64,000 nucleotides of DNA from the NCBI GenBank assembly GCA_964007475.1, contig OZ023274.1:59850076-59914075 (forward strand), given 5' to 3'. This stretch comes from Hybos culiciformis. Lineage: Eukaryota > Arthropoda > Insecta > Diptera > Hybotidae. Made by a program: the position numbers and the translations under genes. Positions 45,837 to 59,800 of the stretch are shown piece after piece. The notes beneath the pieces were generated by a model. It did no database searches. It worked only from the letters and a program-made list of their open reading frames with translations, and was not told the DNA's origin. Every line of letters begins with the position of its first letter. Within the stretch, counting starts at the first letter, position 1.

Positions 45837-48800
45837 ATGGAAAACATTGATAAATTATATTCAGAAAATATTTCACAAGATTTAGCATTAAAAATTACAG
45901 AAACGTAAGTTCCATTCCAAATTTTTGTTTGTTAAAAAAAACCGGTTGTGGGACAGCAGCAGAGCAAAGTACATTAGGTAGCTAGTTTTATTTTAAATTC
46001 AAAAAATTTCACAAACCCATTCATCATTCGTGAATGGCAAAAAAAAATTTAAGTTAGAGTCTGTTCACTTATTAAACGATTGAAAAAAAAGAAATCTCCC
46101 TTTTCTGTAAAACAAATGTCACAATTTCTAAATTGAGGACGTAATTTTCTGCATTCTGTATAATCTGCTAAAATCAACTACTTATAAAATAATATTTGGC
46201 TGACTGAAACCAAAAACTTATAATAATACGTGACCGACCGAATTTTCTTACCCATTTTTGCCGCTTTTTTCTTTTCTATACAATTTTAGTTTTTGAATTC
46301 ACTTAAAAGTAGACTTACAAATTTAGTTTGTTATGGGAAATTTAAAATTTCCCTTTGCAGAATTTAAAAAAGTAAAATTGAATTTGTGAACGGCTTTAGG
46401 ACAAAATTATTTCATTTGTTTAAATAACAGCAGTAAAATCGTGTCGTTCACAAATTAAAAAACCTGGAATATTAAATCCGATTGCATTTTTTCAATAATC
46501 GCTAATAAGTGAACAGACTCTTAATATTAGAAGTCATTCTATTCTAATTCAAGTTAGAGCCCGTTCCCAAACTGAGACTATTTTAAATCGTAAAATATAC
46601 CTTTTCTGCTAAAGAAAATTCCTTTTTTTCAGAAATTGAAATAGGCTTGACATTTAATCTGTATCATCTTCAACGTCTGCTTAAATTTTCAATTTTTTTT
46701 TTTTTTTTAATTAGGTGCACTTAAAAGTATACCTATAAACTGAGATTGTTATGGGAAATTTAAAATTCCCTTTGCAGATTTTAAAAAAATAAAATATCAT
46801 TTCGGAACGATTTTTACGTCAAAAAATCTTAATTTGTAAAATAATTGTAAAATAACTGCTGTAAAATCGTGTCGTTCCAAAACTAGAAATTCTAGAAATT
46901 AAAAAAAAATTGCAGTTTCTAAAATAGTCTCAGTTTGGGAACGGGGTCCAAAACTAGAAATTCTAGAAATTAAAAAAAATTTTCAGTTTCTAAAATAGTT
47001 TCAGTTTGGGAACGGGCTCTTAGATAGAAAATAGGTAGGTATCTTGTAGGATAGTTCTTTCAGTAGAAGTGCATTTTATGGGGCGGGTCGAAAATTTAAA
47101 AAAAAAAACCGGAAAATCGGAATCTGTAAAAATTTTGCAACTTTACGAAATGGCCCTCCAAAGTTTTCGTGCGTAAGTTCAGATGACGTGAACCACTCAG
47201 AATACCTGAAATTTGGAGAAGGTTCCCAAACCCCCAAAACTGAAATCAGTTCTTATGGCTCGGGCCCCGTTTCGGAGATAGGGCCCCCAAACAGGGTTGC
47301 CAACTCTTGACCGGGGAAAAACTGGAGAGTTGAACAATAGAAAAAATAATAAATTATAAATTACATTATTATTAACATAAACCAACGAAACATAAAATAA
47401 ACCGCAGATACAACAATTATTCAAATTAGAATAAAACTTTATAAAAAGTAATATAAAATAAATAAAAATACATAATTATAATTGAAATTAGAAAAAGATG
47501 ATAGGTTTGAAATTCATGAGATCAATCATTTTTAAGGTCATATAATTACTTTGTTTGGGAACAAATGATACTATAGCTTAATGATTTACAAAGTAAAATG
47601 ACAACTACTGGTGAATGGCTTAAGTGGATTTCTATTTTACTTTAAAATTATTAATTTTGATAAAAACTGGAAAATTTTTAAAAAACCTGGAGATTGGAGT
47701 TTAAGTTGAAAAACTGGAAACTCCAGGGTAAAACACCCCAGTTGGCATCTCTGCCCCCAAAGTTTTCATACATTTTTGTATGGAATTTTTTTTTTGTGCC
47801 CGATTTGCCCTATTTTTGGGTAGGTAGGAGAGGCGGTCCCTAAAATGTTAAATCCGAGACGGTTTTTGCGGGAAAGCCCCATTTCGGAGTTCTGTTTAAA
47901 TATTTTTGGAAAAGGCTAAACGTATGAAGTAACGTATGAAAATTTTGAAGGGCCATAACTCCAAAATGGGAGCCTTCCCACAAAAACCATCTCGGATTTA
48001 ACATTTTAGGGACCGCCTCTACCACGTACCCAAAAATAGGGCAAATCGGGCACAAAAAAAAATGTCCATGCAAAAATGTATGAAAACTTTGGGGGGCCCT
48101 ATTTCCGAAAGAACTGATTTCAGTTTTGGGCACCGCCTCAACGCCTTCTCCAAATTTCAGGCCATTCTAAGTGGTTCACGTCATCTGCACTTTAGCCAGT
48201 TTCGTTGTAGGTATAATATGCACCAAATGAATCTTCAAAATCTCATACATTGAATCGTTTATCGTAGTTCGAATAACTTTGATAGATTATTAACCAGGTA
48301 CTTAACCAGTTACAAACTTTTAACTTAATTTTTAGTATTAAACATTTTTTTTTAAATGCAACAGGTACCTAAACCAAATTTTCAATAATAAAGACAAATA
48401 TTTTTTCGTTGGCCGTAAATTATCAATGTTAGATACCTACCTATATGTAAAGGTAGATCTACGTATTTAAAAATTTTAAAATTCTGAAAGAAGCGTATTA
48501 AACTTAATTTTTAATTTAAGGTTTATCAATTCATGTCTGGTCAATATATTTTGAATCATATTTCTCGCATTGGATAGAATAAATTTCTGTGGGGAGTTGG
48601 GTCAACTTTTGTTATTAAATTCCTTTACCAACTGTATTTGCTCAGCCACAGTGTAATAAATTATAATTCGATTTTTAATTTATTTTATCAGATGTATGAA
48701 AACTTTCAGATTTTAAATTTCTTATTTTTTGTAAGAATCAAAGTATCTTTATTAGATAGATATTTTGACATTTTTCCACCAAGCTGTCAGTTTTCAATTA

Positions 48801-51800
48801 ATGCTAACGATGCTAACCATTAATTTAAAACTTATTTTGACGGTACTTATTTCCTGTGTATAACTGCCGTGATGGTGTAGTGGTATTGCCCTTATCCTAC
48901 GGCATGCACGGTCGTGGGTTCGATTCCCACCTCGGACTGGATTTTGTGTGCATTTTCAATTTGTCTCACTTGAATTAAGTGTTTGTGTTGTTTTTTTATA
49001 AAGATAGAAACAGAATGCGGCATCGGCCTATCTGAATAAAAGAAAATGTAAAAACTGATCTTCTATGTTATTATTCCATTTATTTTAATCAAATTTAGGG
49101 AAATGCAATATATTAATTTTTAATAAATTACTCCAAGATTATAGATAAATTTTTTGTTATTAGATTTTGAGTATGATTTTAACTAAATATTTATAATTTA
49201 ATTGTGATTTCAGGTGCCTTAACGATGACGTTTACAATACTGAAAACTTACAAAATTTTTTTGATATTTGGACCTCAAATTTATTTAAGAGATTTGACTT
49301 ACTAGAATGTTCTCCTGATTATTTGCAAAAAGTGTTGTCAGCATTTTTCAACAGTTTAAAAAGGGTAGGTAATAAAAGGGACGTTAAATTAAGAGAGGTC
49401 GCATCATTCGATACTAAAGTTTTTAATTTTCTGCGAACGTTCATCAAAATGTCAAAAGTCAAACATTTAACAAACATGTTGTTGAACTTATATTAGGGAA
49501 TCTTACTTTCTTCTTCATATTTCATAATTAATAATTTTAACATGCATTTTGTTGTTAATTTGTTAAAATTATGAATTATGAAGGTATAAATAAGGAAGAG
49601 AGATCCCCTATTATATTAAAAAAAAAATAACTTAAATGAATGTGTACAAAATAAAGTGAACGTACTGGTTCGACTATTTTTTTATACAAAACTTAAAACT
49701 ATTTTTAGTACGCGATGAGACATCACGAATTTTATCATATCTGGTAGTAGCTTTGCTTACAGATGTAATTAGGAGATGGTTAACAGGCCACTAGACTCAA
49801 ATTTACTATGTTTATTTATTTATTTATTTTGATTAATATTGTTTATTGAAAATTATTTTTTATAAATTGATTCTAATAACAAAATTCTTAACAATTTTTA
49901 CTGCGACTATCACATTTATTTAGTTAATGACTTCCGAAGAAAGAACATTTTAAGTATGGTGAACGTAGTCACTATGTTTAATAGTTTGAATCATTTGAAA
50001 CATTTTTAAAAAGTTTTGTTTATAAAAATAAAAGTAAAGCTAAAGTAAAAGTTTGCTGGAAACCACATTCCTAAATTCTAATAATTCCTTAAACTTTGGT
50101 TGAGGTTTATGCTTTTCTCTTACACAATGGTAAGGAATGCTTTATCTTATGTTTTTTTTTAGATTTCTAATTTTACGAATGAAAAAGATATTATGTTCAC
50201 AAAAATCCAAACAGATTGCATGGGGAATTTGTTGTCAAATTGGATAAAAGTTTTCGAATGGATTGATAACATAACAGAAGACTTAAAATTTTATAACTTT
50301 AGTATTATTATTGAATACTCTTTAAAAACAATTGAATTATGCAAATTATTTGTTTTTTCTAGGTAAATAATTGGTTTTTATTATATTAATTTTAGTTAGA
50401 TGAATATTATTCTATTTGTCATTTATTATTAGTTATTATTATTATATTTTTTATAACCTAAAGGAAGTTTATATTTTTTTTAGATCATCACGAATATATG
50501 AAAATCAAAATTTAAAAAAAACTGATGATTTAATAAAGAGATTTGATGAAAAAATTTGGAAATCTTTAAATAACAATTTGAATGTTTTTATTGTTGGCAT
50601 GGAACCGTGTGTAGAAGTTTTAAGAAATCGTGAGATGATAAAATCATATTAGGTCTTCACCAGAAAAATAGAGAATTTGAAATTTGTTAATGTGTTTTAC
50701 AAGCAACTAGTGTAACACAAAAAATTACACTAACAAAATATAATACGAATTTAAATTCTTTTTTATTTCGGGTGAAAGCCTATTTTATTTAATTTTTTTT
50801 TTTTGAGAGAATAGATAGACATTTTATCTTTTCGCAGCCAATATTTCGCATTCCTTTAATATTATGATAAAGTCTTTTTTTTCTTATGTTGTTTTAATAA
50901 TATTATAAAAAAATCTTTTTTAAGATTTATATAAATTAAAAACTAAGCTCATGGTTTTAATAGACAAAAATTAAACCAACCCACTTTTTATAGGCAAAAC
51001 ACCTATTATGTATTTGTAAAAAAGATAAAATAAAAATGACTAGGTTCGAATTTTTATTTAATTTATTTTAAAACTATACCTATAAGTGCAGATGCACAAC
51101 ATATATTAGTCCATAGTGTCTACATATAATATATTCAACAAGATTATATAATATATAATAAAATACGGTGCATGTGTTATATGTATAAGGTACATATTTT
51201 CGACTGCATTCCTGTTTCTATATTTCAAAAAAAAAATTTTCGGAAAAAGTTTTAACAAATTTAGTAATTCTTTTGGAAAAAAATTTCTATTGTTTTAAAT
51301 CTTATATTTTCTGTACATACGTCTTTGAGCATACGCCTAAAGGGCTCATTTATGAATTTAATTGTGTTCAATTTAGTTAACTTATTTTTTTAATATGTAT
51401 TATTTCTTTAGTTTAAAACTAGATATATCTCGAATATCGACTAAAAAACAAAAATTATCTTTCCTCCTTTGCTAAGGAGTTAAAGGGCTTCCAACCTTGA
51501 TAAAAAGACGTTATATGGATACGAAAGTGCTAATAAAAAGATTATTCCTAAACGATTTTACTCGTTATTGATTTGGAAAAATATTAAGTTGTTTTTTAGT
51601 CGTGATCTGAGGGAGAAAAATTATAAATTTTAAGTGTAAAATATATACATAAATGTATTTTGTACATTTATAAAGTACTAGTCGAAATACCCGGCTTCGT
51701 ACGGTAGTCCCGAACTTATATTAATATCAAAACACTTTAATTCAGATTTTGTGCACTAAAAAAAAACAGAATTTCAAAATTTGTTAAATAGCCACTTCCC

Positions 51801-54800
51801 CGGTGCCTTAACACATCCAGTCTTCTAAATAGTCCATTCGGGTCCAACGCTATTATATTTTATCAGAATACCTAAATTGCAAAACTACCTTCTAAGGTAG
51901 CCCCGCAGTCGGGGCTTCGGATCAAAATTTCTAGTACCCGAGATGGTTAATGCTACTTAACTTCAAAATTTCAAAATTTCGAAATTTGTTGTATAGCCCC
52001 CCCCAATTGAGCCCTGGGACAACGGTTGGGAGCCTCTCAACATCCAGTTTTTTAAATAGGGTTTTAGGATCTAACGCTACTATATTTTATTATTTATTTA
52101 TTCGGGTCCAACGCTACAACATTTAATCGGAATAAACCTAAATTTCAAAATCGGCTTCTAAGGTAGCCCCCCCGCCGGGGCCTCGGATAAAAATTTCTAG
52201 TACCCTATAACCATCTCGGGCCCAATGATACTTAAGTTCAAAATTTCAGCCAAATCGGTCCAGCGGTTTAGGCGTGATTGAGGACAGAGGACAGAGAAAC
52301 AGAGAATTTTCATTTTTGTATTAGAATATAATGTCTACAGTTAAAACATACGGAGTAGTAAATTGTAACGCATGTTAAGAAAATTTGTTATTACAACGAG
52401 TTGTGTGGACACGCGTCAATACTGACAAGTGTCCATGTGTTTTTGTGTATATACACAACGAGCTGTATAACAAATTTTATTAACATGTTTTTGTATACTG
52501 TTTTAATGTGCATGTGAGAGGTAGTTGCAATCAATACATTTGCAATGCAAAAAATAAATAAAAGTTCAAAATGAAGAAAGTAAATAAAATTTACTTAATA
52601 CGGAGAATATAAATAAAATTTACTTAATTAAATAATTACATGTGTATTGACGCATGTAATTTACCATTTACCGAGCTAAATTTGCGATCGTAAATACAAC
52701 TTACCGATCACATGCACATTAAAGTATATAATGCACTTAACAAATATAATGTACATAGATAATAAAATTAAAGATATATAAATATCTCAAAGTTAATCAT
52801 AAATCGAAAAATCAACAAAATGAAGATTTACATTATTACAGCACATTACTTTTTTTAGTATTGGCATTATTAACAAATAATTTGAAAATTGAGGGAATAT
52901 CAAATTTAAAACTTTTGAAATTAAAAGTTATCTACAAAATTTTTTTTCATAACGTTGAATTATTTAAGCAATTTCCTTTTGACAATGACGTCGAAGAGCA
53001 ATGGTTAAGAAATTTAACATTATTTTTATGTAATGAAATCAATAATAACATAAACATATTACACAGTACGGTAAAATGCTAGCTTATCAGATAAATTTAT
53101 TAATTATTATAACAATCATTTTCTTTTAGGATAATACTTATAATTGCAAGGAAATATTGAGCTTAACTGCGTCTTACTTGAAAATACTAATTTTTCTAAT
53201 CAAATATAATTGTCATTGCTTTGAAGAAATTATTGAACTATTTAACTTGTTATTGGGGTAAGGTGTGATTTTTTTTATACATTAATTAAAAATATTTATT
53301 TAATTGAAAATGAAAAGAATGTTGGGTGTTTAATTTTTGGTTGTGCCAATGACCCAAAGCAGAGCCCAAAAGTTTGAATCAAAAAATATAAATAAATTTT
53401 TTTTTTTGAATTTTGAGGAATTTGTGATTGGAATTTCGTATCTAAACATTTTGTAAATTTAGGGCACATCCGTTTAAGAGTAGTTTGAAATTTTTAGAAT
53501 TTAATTCCCGTAATATTAAGTAGTAATTTTAGAATAAATGTTTCTTTCTTTTTGGATTTTTTTTTTTAAACTAATGTAAGTTTTTTCATATCTCTCATAT
53601 TTTATCATTTATTCATTATTGTATCCTAATTACAATAAATATTCTTTCAATAAATATAATGAAAGAGAAGAGGAAGGTTCAATAAAACTAAAACAAAAAC
53701 TTTTTGTTGAAAGGTTTTCTAATCTAAATCGAGTAAGAATTACGACAATTCGAGAGAATGTAATGGTTTATGTTAAAACCAATTATTATACAAATAATCT
53801 GTAGACCAACAAAATTTATATTTTTAGCCTATTTTTTTTTTTCAGTTTTATTAAATTTCATTTTTTCTTATTCGTAAATTCTACTTTTTACCTTTACATT
53901 TCTCATTTCTGCGACGCATCATTAAAAGTTTAAAAGGCAGAGCTTTGATATAGAATTTTTTTTTGTAACAGAATCTAAAAAATAAAAGTAAGTACATCCA
54001 AGAGAAATTAATTAAAACTTTCAGGTCTCCAAATACCTTGGGTCGAGAGCAAGGAATTCTAATACAACAATATTTAATGGGCGGTTTGATGGCAGAATTA
54101 ATTATTATGTTCCAAAATCCCAAATTCGTGAAGGTAAAAAAATAATAATAATGGAATTTAATATTTTTTAAAATTTATTTAATAATAATTTCTAGATGTT
54201 GTGCAAACATTTTGAAACAATTTCAATAAATCAAGATACAGTCGCCGCATACATTCTATCTATGGAAGTATTGAAATATCTGGTTAATGAGGCCAATGAT
54301 ATTATTTTCCAGATTTATCACGAGAACAATTTTTTTAAGCTATTATTTTCGAATATTCCTAAATGTAAAAATTTTTATAATTCAGTTTTATATTTTATTA
54401 TTTTATTAATATTTATTTACAGGTCAAAAAGAATTTATCCGAAAAAAGTTATATAATGAATTTTGCAGTAACATGTGCAAAATTCTGTGCAAATTTAGTG
54501 TAAAAGAAAGCGTGAAAAATATGTTTATGAACTTATTAATCTCAGGAATACTGCAACATAATTTTATATTAGCCAATATTTGCTTGGATATTTGGCATTT
54601 TATTGCAAGGTAAGCTTATTAGTTTTTTAATAATTTAATCAGATTTTATTGGACATATTTTAAAATTAAGGTTTTTATTTTTTAATTTTTGTGAACTACA
54701 ATCGAACGTAAAAATCTTATTCTCAAAATAAACTAGGTAGGTACATTTTAGTTTTATGATATTTTTTTAATAATCTTAGTTATTTTTTTAAATTCTATTA

Positions 54801-56439
54801 AAATATGTCTTTATGCAAACAATCTAAACTCTTAAGTTAAGAAAAGATTCTACTTTTTTATATCAAATTTTCAAAGAAAACTATTTGCCAATGAATCTCA
54901 AGATAAGAAATGATTCACGATGCCATTTCTAAAAAAACTAGTCTAATTATTTAATTAAAATCTTAAAAATTTGCCACAATCTTAATATATTTACTATTTT
55001 TCACCGTAATTTAATAAAACTTTTAAATTAAAATTTTTTTGTATATTGTATATGAAAATAATTTGTACCCTTTTAGTTAATCTGTCGTCGAAGAATCTCA
55101 TATTTTAGCACAGATAAAAGTTATTAAGGTAACGCTTAAAATTGATCTAATAGTTTATTAATATATTACAAGGATTTTAGGTGGACGGACAGAGAGTTTA
55201 CGAAAATATGGTCGCCTAATAGTTTCATATTGAAAACCGACAAAATATGAAACCAATTAGAACGATTAATCCACGTGAAATTTGAGATCTAATTTTGGTT
55301 AATATTCCATTTTATAGTGACCGACAACTATTTTCTCTGTTAAAATATAGTTTTATTTTTTTAATTACAGGATTGCATCCACTGAAATCCGTTACGAATA
55401 TTTCTTGTTTTGGTCATCAATAAATAAAAAATTCTCGAGACTTTCAAACTCAATAATCCAAATTTATGTAGAGCAAATTTTAAAAATGATATTCGACATT
55501 ATGCCAAACAACTTTAAAACAAAAATATGGAATGACAATTTTAATGAAAGCGAAAAAAATAACCGATTACTATTAACATTAGGAGCTTCTCGCTTAACCG
55601 AAGAGGAAAGAAAAGAAACACTTATTGAAAAATTTCAATGTGAATTATGTCAAAATTTAACTGCAGTTGAATTAAAGAATTATTATGAATCAATAGATAT
55701 TTTAAAACATTTATCTGAAACTGAAATAAAAAAGAATAATTATTTTAAAATTACGTCATCAGTAGTAAAGTTTTGGTATTTATTTTTCAATAAAACTGAA
55801 ATAACATTTTTAAAATATCACGAAGTGTTTATTAAAAATTTAATAAAATTTTCAATTAAACATTATAATTTATTTAATAATAATCAAATAAAAATTTTAA
55901 TAAGTTTGATAGTAATTGTGTTGCACAACCAACAAATGAAAAATGTAGAAATAAAATTGTATTTAATTAAATTTTTAGAAAAATTACAAAATTTTTCTGT
56001 CGAAATATCTGCTGACATTGAAATATGCGTAATGTTATTAAAACATGATACCAATAAACTTATTAAACTTAACGCTCTTATACTTAACTATGATTCTGCG
56101 AATATTAATAGTAAACAAACTTCTTTAGAGTGTTCAGAGTTAATATTTATAAAATTTGCAACCAAAAACAAATTCACGATTAAATATCATCAGCATCTAT
56201 GTATTTTGAAACCGAATTACGAACACAATGACGAAGATATTGAATTGCATAGAGCGCCAAAAAGACCTAAATTTGATAGTAATTCTACTGAAAGCAGAGA
56301 GTTACTAAAACAGGCATTAGATAATGCAAATGCTATAAAACAGTACGTTAAAAATTATAAACTGGATGTAACTGAGACTTTAGAAATAAGAGAAATTTTA
56401 ACTATTTATAATAATATATTATTAAATAATATCAATTAA
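45837..56439 (+). CDS. 812-residue helical protein, possibly FIRRM/C1orf112-like
   Basis: Ten exons, every junction in phase: 45837-45904, 49214-49364, 50163-50362, 50484-50629, 52859-53070, 53130-53257, 54025-54133, 54196-54364, 54423-54609 and 55371-56439. Exon 4 could read on to a stop at 50652, but a GTGAGA donor at 50630 joins exon 5 in phase. The protein is almost all helix, rich in Leu, Ile, Asn and Lys, like an ARM/HEAT-type solenoid. No enzyme motif, signal peptide or membrane span. The C-terminus has a short basic patch (HRAPKRPKFD) and two final helices (SRELLKQALDNANAIKQYV and beyond). Length and layout recall FIRRM (C1orf112), the partner of FIGNL1 in recombination, but I cannot show homology by eye, so the name is a guess. 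It starts about 3.5 kb from the divergent WDR89-type gene. Confidence 0.75.
46057..46520. mobile_element. 464-bp MITE, GAGTCTGTTCACTTATTA ends, TTA duplication
   Basis: Inverted ends of about 25 bp (GAGTCTGTTCACTTATTA plus ACGATTG) flanked by TTA on both sides (46054-46056, 46521-46523), the mark of PIF/Harbinger elements. AT-rich interior with the text ttatgggaaatttaaaat shared with its neighbour. Lies in intron 1 of the FIRRM-like gene. Confidence 0.82.
46557..47019. mobile_element. 463-bp MITE, GAGCCCGTTCCCAAACTGAG ends, TTA duplication
   Basis: Inverted ends (GAGCCCGTTCCCAAACTGAG and complement), TTA on both flanks (46554-46556, 47020-47022). It is a diverged relative of the element 36 bp upstream, of nearly equal length. 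Its right terminus has been duplicated in tandem (46880-46950 and 46951-47019). Confidence 0.82.
47170..48197. mobile_element. Foldback-family element split by a hAT-like MITE
   Basis: Left end near gcgtaagttcagatgacgtg, right end ATCTGCACTTTAGCC; flanks agttttcg and agtttcgt are similar. Contains opposed family arms (gaaatcagttctta... and gaactgatttcagttttggg) and a second inner pair (ttaacattttagggaccgcctc). Interrupted at 47292-47753. In intron 1 of the FIRRM-like gene. Confidence 0.7.
47292..47753. mobile_element. 462-bp hAT-like MITE
   Basis: Left end CAGGGTTGCCAACTC; right end complement of CAGAGATGCCAACTG. Perfect 8-bp duplication cccccaaa (47284-47291 and 47754-47761). Interior repeats aactggaaa and cctggagattgg; no ORF. 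Confidence 0.88.
48866..49055 (+). mobile_element. tRNA-derived SINE
   Basis: The head looks like a tRNA: A box GATGGTGTAGTGGTA, T arm gtggg-ttcgatt-cccac with a perfect B box. The acceptor stem does not pair and the anticodon loop is wrong, so it is a SINE head rather than a tRNA gene. A unique body and a short A-rich tail (aaaatgtaaaaac) follow. In intron 1 of the FIRRM-like gene; a relative is at 36962. Confidence 0.72.
50653..50797. mobile_element. Small degraded relative of the AGGCCTTCTCC MITE
   Basis: Ends taggtcttcacc and gggtgaaagccta are diverged versions of the 25018 element; interior shares gaatttgaaat and acactaacaaaatata. In intron 4 of the FIRRM-like gene. Confidence 0.55.
51678..52330 (-). 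mobile_element. Second, short Helitron copy
   Basis: Minus-strand copy of the Helitron at 11999-18953. The 3' end CTAG (complement at 51678-51681) is followed by host T and preceded by CGTACGAAGCCGGGTATTTCG. The 5' end has AAAATGAAAATTCTCTG, then only about 27 bases of the octamer-like repeat (two TGTCCTC-type and one or two TTTCTCTG-type units), then the shared cacgcctaaaccgctg block. About 650 bp, no ORF. In intron 4 of the FIRRM-like gene. Confidence 0.78.
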
Positions 56440-56865
56440 TTTTTTATAAATCAAATTCCAGATATAAAAGAAATTTAGAAATGTACGATTTTTATATTAT
56501 TTTAAATCAGAGTCAATAAGAGTGTAAGAATTTATATGTGAAACCTATTAAACTGTGTTCTTTTATGAGTAAAAAGTGTAAAATGTATTTCACATAGCGT
56601 TTAATTAATAAGTATTGTAGTAATCGTATCTTTTTAAAATATAACTTTAGTAATCATTGAATCCTATTTTATTAATTTTGATTTGTAATTTTTATATAAA
56701 TTAAATAGAAAATAACTATTGTTTCAGTACCTAGTTTAAATAATTCGTTGTGGATTTCCAAAACGTTCACAAAAACATATTTTAATAAAGAAAAACAATT
56801 TACAATTTAATAATTATGAATTTATTTTAATATTTTATTAAAAAATTTAATTCAAATTTATTTAT
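56440..56865. terminator. Shared 3' region of two convergent genes
   Basis: Only 426 bp separate the stop codons of the FIRRM-like gene (plus) and the eL29 gene (minus). AATAAA-type signals on the plus strand (aataaag near 56783) and on the minus strand (overlapping the eL29 stop, 56855-56866) mean the two transcripts probably end close together or overlap. Confidence 0.5.
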
Positions 56866-59800
56866 TTATAGTTTGATTGGTTTTGGTTTATTTGCTCTGG
56901 CTTCTAATCTTTCCTTATAACGCTTTGCAGATTCCTCGCCAGAAACATTACCACGACGAGCAAATCGCTGATTACGTGAGAATTTAACATCCATCTAAAA
57001 AAAAAATAATTAATGTCTATTTTTATCTTTGGAATACATTTAATTGAATTTTTGGTGAATTGAATCGATCAAAATCAATATCACTTATCTTGTTTTCATT
57101 AACGCTGATTTGGGAAATCTATATATAAATTAACATTTGGATTGGAAGTTTCAAATTTCCGTTTTTTTCGTATCAAATTTAATATGATTTTTTAATCAGT
57201 TATTAAAAAAGGTTTATTATACAACATTTAAAAATATGCACAATTTAAAAAAAATATTAGTTTTTGTTCAGAAAAAATTTAACTACCTATATGATTTCGT
57301 AAGATATTATATAAATCTAGTAACTTTTCAAGAAACCAGTTTATTTTTGACCAACTTTTCATCAACTTATGATACATAACATAAATAAACTAAAAAGTTA
57401 TAACTCTAATCTACTTAATATATGTACCTTATAACTTCGCTACACTTCAGGTTACCAACCATGAATTTCATGGTTTGAAAATAGGTTGGCGAATGGGGTG
57501 ACACACTTAATAAAAGATAGTTTGGTTTGAAATAAAAAAAATTTTTTTTTTGTAAAATTAAATTTTGATTTTCGCAATTTAAAAAAAAAAATTTAATTTT
57601 TTTAATTTAAAAAAAAAAAACAAAATACAAATAATATTAAATTTTTTTTTTTAAATATTTTGAATTTTTATTTTTTTGACAACCGACAATGTATTTTTTT
57701 TTTTTTTATATTGAAGCATTTTAAAGCATGATTTTTTCTGTAAATTTTCTGCAAATTGCAGGGGTTATACCTTTTTTTTTTTAAATGCAATAAAACTATG
57801 TAGTGAAATTTCTAGGTTTGTGTCGAACCGACTTTCAAACCATGAAAAAAAAAATAATAATATTTATATGGCAAACAAAGTACCAAACACAGAACGAACC
57901 TATTTTTTTCTGCAAAACATGGAATTCGATGTTTGTAACCTGAAGTGTAGCGAAGCTATAATAATTATAAAAAATGAATTGTGTATATTTTTTAGAGCTG
58001 TTTATAAGAAAGTCTAGGTATGCTATATTCAATCTGACCTTTTTTTTGTATTTTATTTGAAGGTGAAAGTATTTTATTTAGTTCTACTAACACCTTCAAA
58101 AAAAAAAAAATACCAAAAAAGAGAAAAAACAATGTCGCACGAAGTTGACTATCTTTATGTAGGTATGATTTGAGTTAATTTAAAAATTTTTTAAAAATGT
58201 TCCTAGGTACTTGGGTAGGTATATGATTATATATAACTATTGGTAAATTTGTGTAAATAAAATTATTTACCAAATATAATATAAGGAGTTCAGTTTTGTA
58301 ATCATTCCCAAAAATGATTTTGTTAATACAGGGTTCCCACTTTTTATTCAGATTCATTTTCCATGACTTTCCATATAAAAAATTTGTTTTTGCAGAAGTA
58401 AAAATTGAAACTATTTTTTTTTTTCTAAAACCAAGAAATTAAAATTCATTTCATAGACCAAATATGGTTTTTACTTTTGCAAATTGAAACATTTTTATTG
58501 CTTTTGCAAAAAAAAAATTGTATGAAATATAATAAAGTTAAAACAATTGAAATTTTATTAAAGATTTTCTCAGCGACGCACACCTCGTAAGTCTTACTTT
58601 TTACAAAACATGTTTTTTTACATTTACCCGTTGTTTTTGTATATCTGCTTCGATCTACATTCATAAAAAATCTCTAAATATTTTTTACGATCTTCTGTTG
58701 TCGAAAAAGATACTCGTATATTTAGATGGAAAGCTTTTGTAGCCAAACCTTGTGCATTTTTGAAACTAAGATAATGTACTAAACTAATCTTCGTAAGAAG
58801 CTACAGATTTTATTCAATTCATATCGCTTCGAAATTCGTTAATCTTAAGCAATTTTGTGTTAATTATAATAATAAGAATAATACATATTTTTGTGTCTCC
58901 TGTAAAATTTTCAAAAACAGACTTATCATGTTTGCTTCGCTGACCGAAGATATATCTTTTACATAATATATATTGTATTACATTGTATATCTTTTATACA
59001 AATTTTTTTTTCAATTTAAAAAAAAAGAAAGAACAAATATTTTCCATTTAAAAATATTTATATTTTATAGAAGATGGACATATTCAGAATATTTTTAGTT
59101 TTTCGCAAATATCTCGAAATATTGAGATATTGAGTTTTGAAAAAAATATAAAAATAATAAATCTTTAATATTTTTCAAAACTCAGTATCTCAGTAACCCT
59201 TTGATAATTTTTAAAGTTCTATGGCGTTTCGAATAGGAAATAGGTAAAAACTGTATTCACGGTCACCGTAGGTTGGACAACCTCAAAAATGCTGTATAAC
59301 GCACCGTTTCCGAAATATTTGCGAAAAACTCAAAGTATTCTGAATACGTCCCCCTTATAGGAGGAGAAAAATGCTCAGCTTAATTTCAATAAACATACAA
59401 GTATTCTAAAAAAAACTAAAACTGAGATTCCTCATTTTACTTGAGCTGTTATCAATGTTAATGAACTATCTTGGGTTTTTAAATCGAAATTTTATTTATA
59501 ATTTATTATTAAAAACAATTTTTTTTTATTATATTTCTGTATTTACGATATTTTAAAGTACTGAAAATTGTTACTGTATGAAACAAAATAAGAGTAGTGC
59601 TTACTGCTTAGATCTTACATAAAGTTTCCTCAACAGATCTCCAATATTTTTATTTTTTATTTTTGAGTAAGTAATAAAAAAAACTAAGAGAATTAATTTA
59701 CTTCAGTTTACTTTAACTAAAATATAGTTTTATAAATTTTGTTGTGTTTCATCGTGATCATTACTACTTTATAGTGAGAAATTTTAAATCGTGAAATAGG

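Noticed and set aside
48866..48940. A functional tRNA gene
   Set aside because: The B box and T arm are good, but the acceptor strands do not pair and the anticodon loop has the wrong size; a SINE body follows.
50416..50652. Stand-alone 78-residue gene ending at 50652
   Set aside because: The frame begins inside intron sequence; the segment 50484-50629 fits as exon 4 of the FIRRM-like gene, in phase at both ends.
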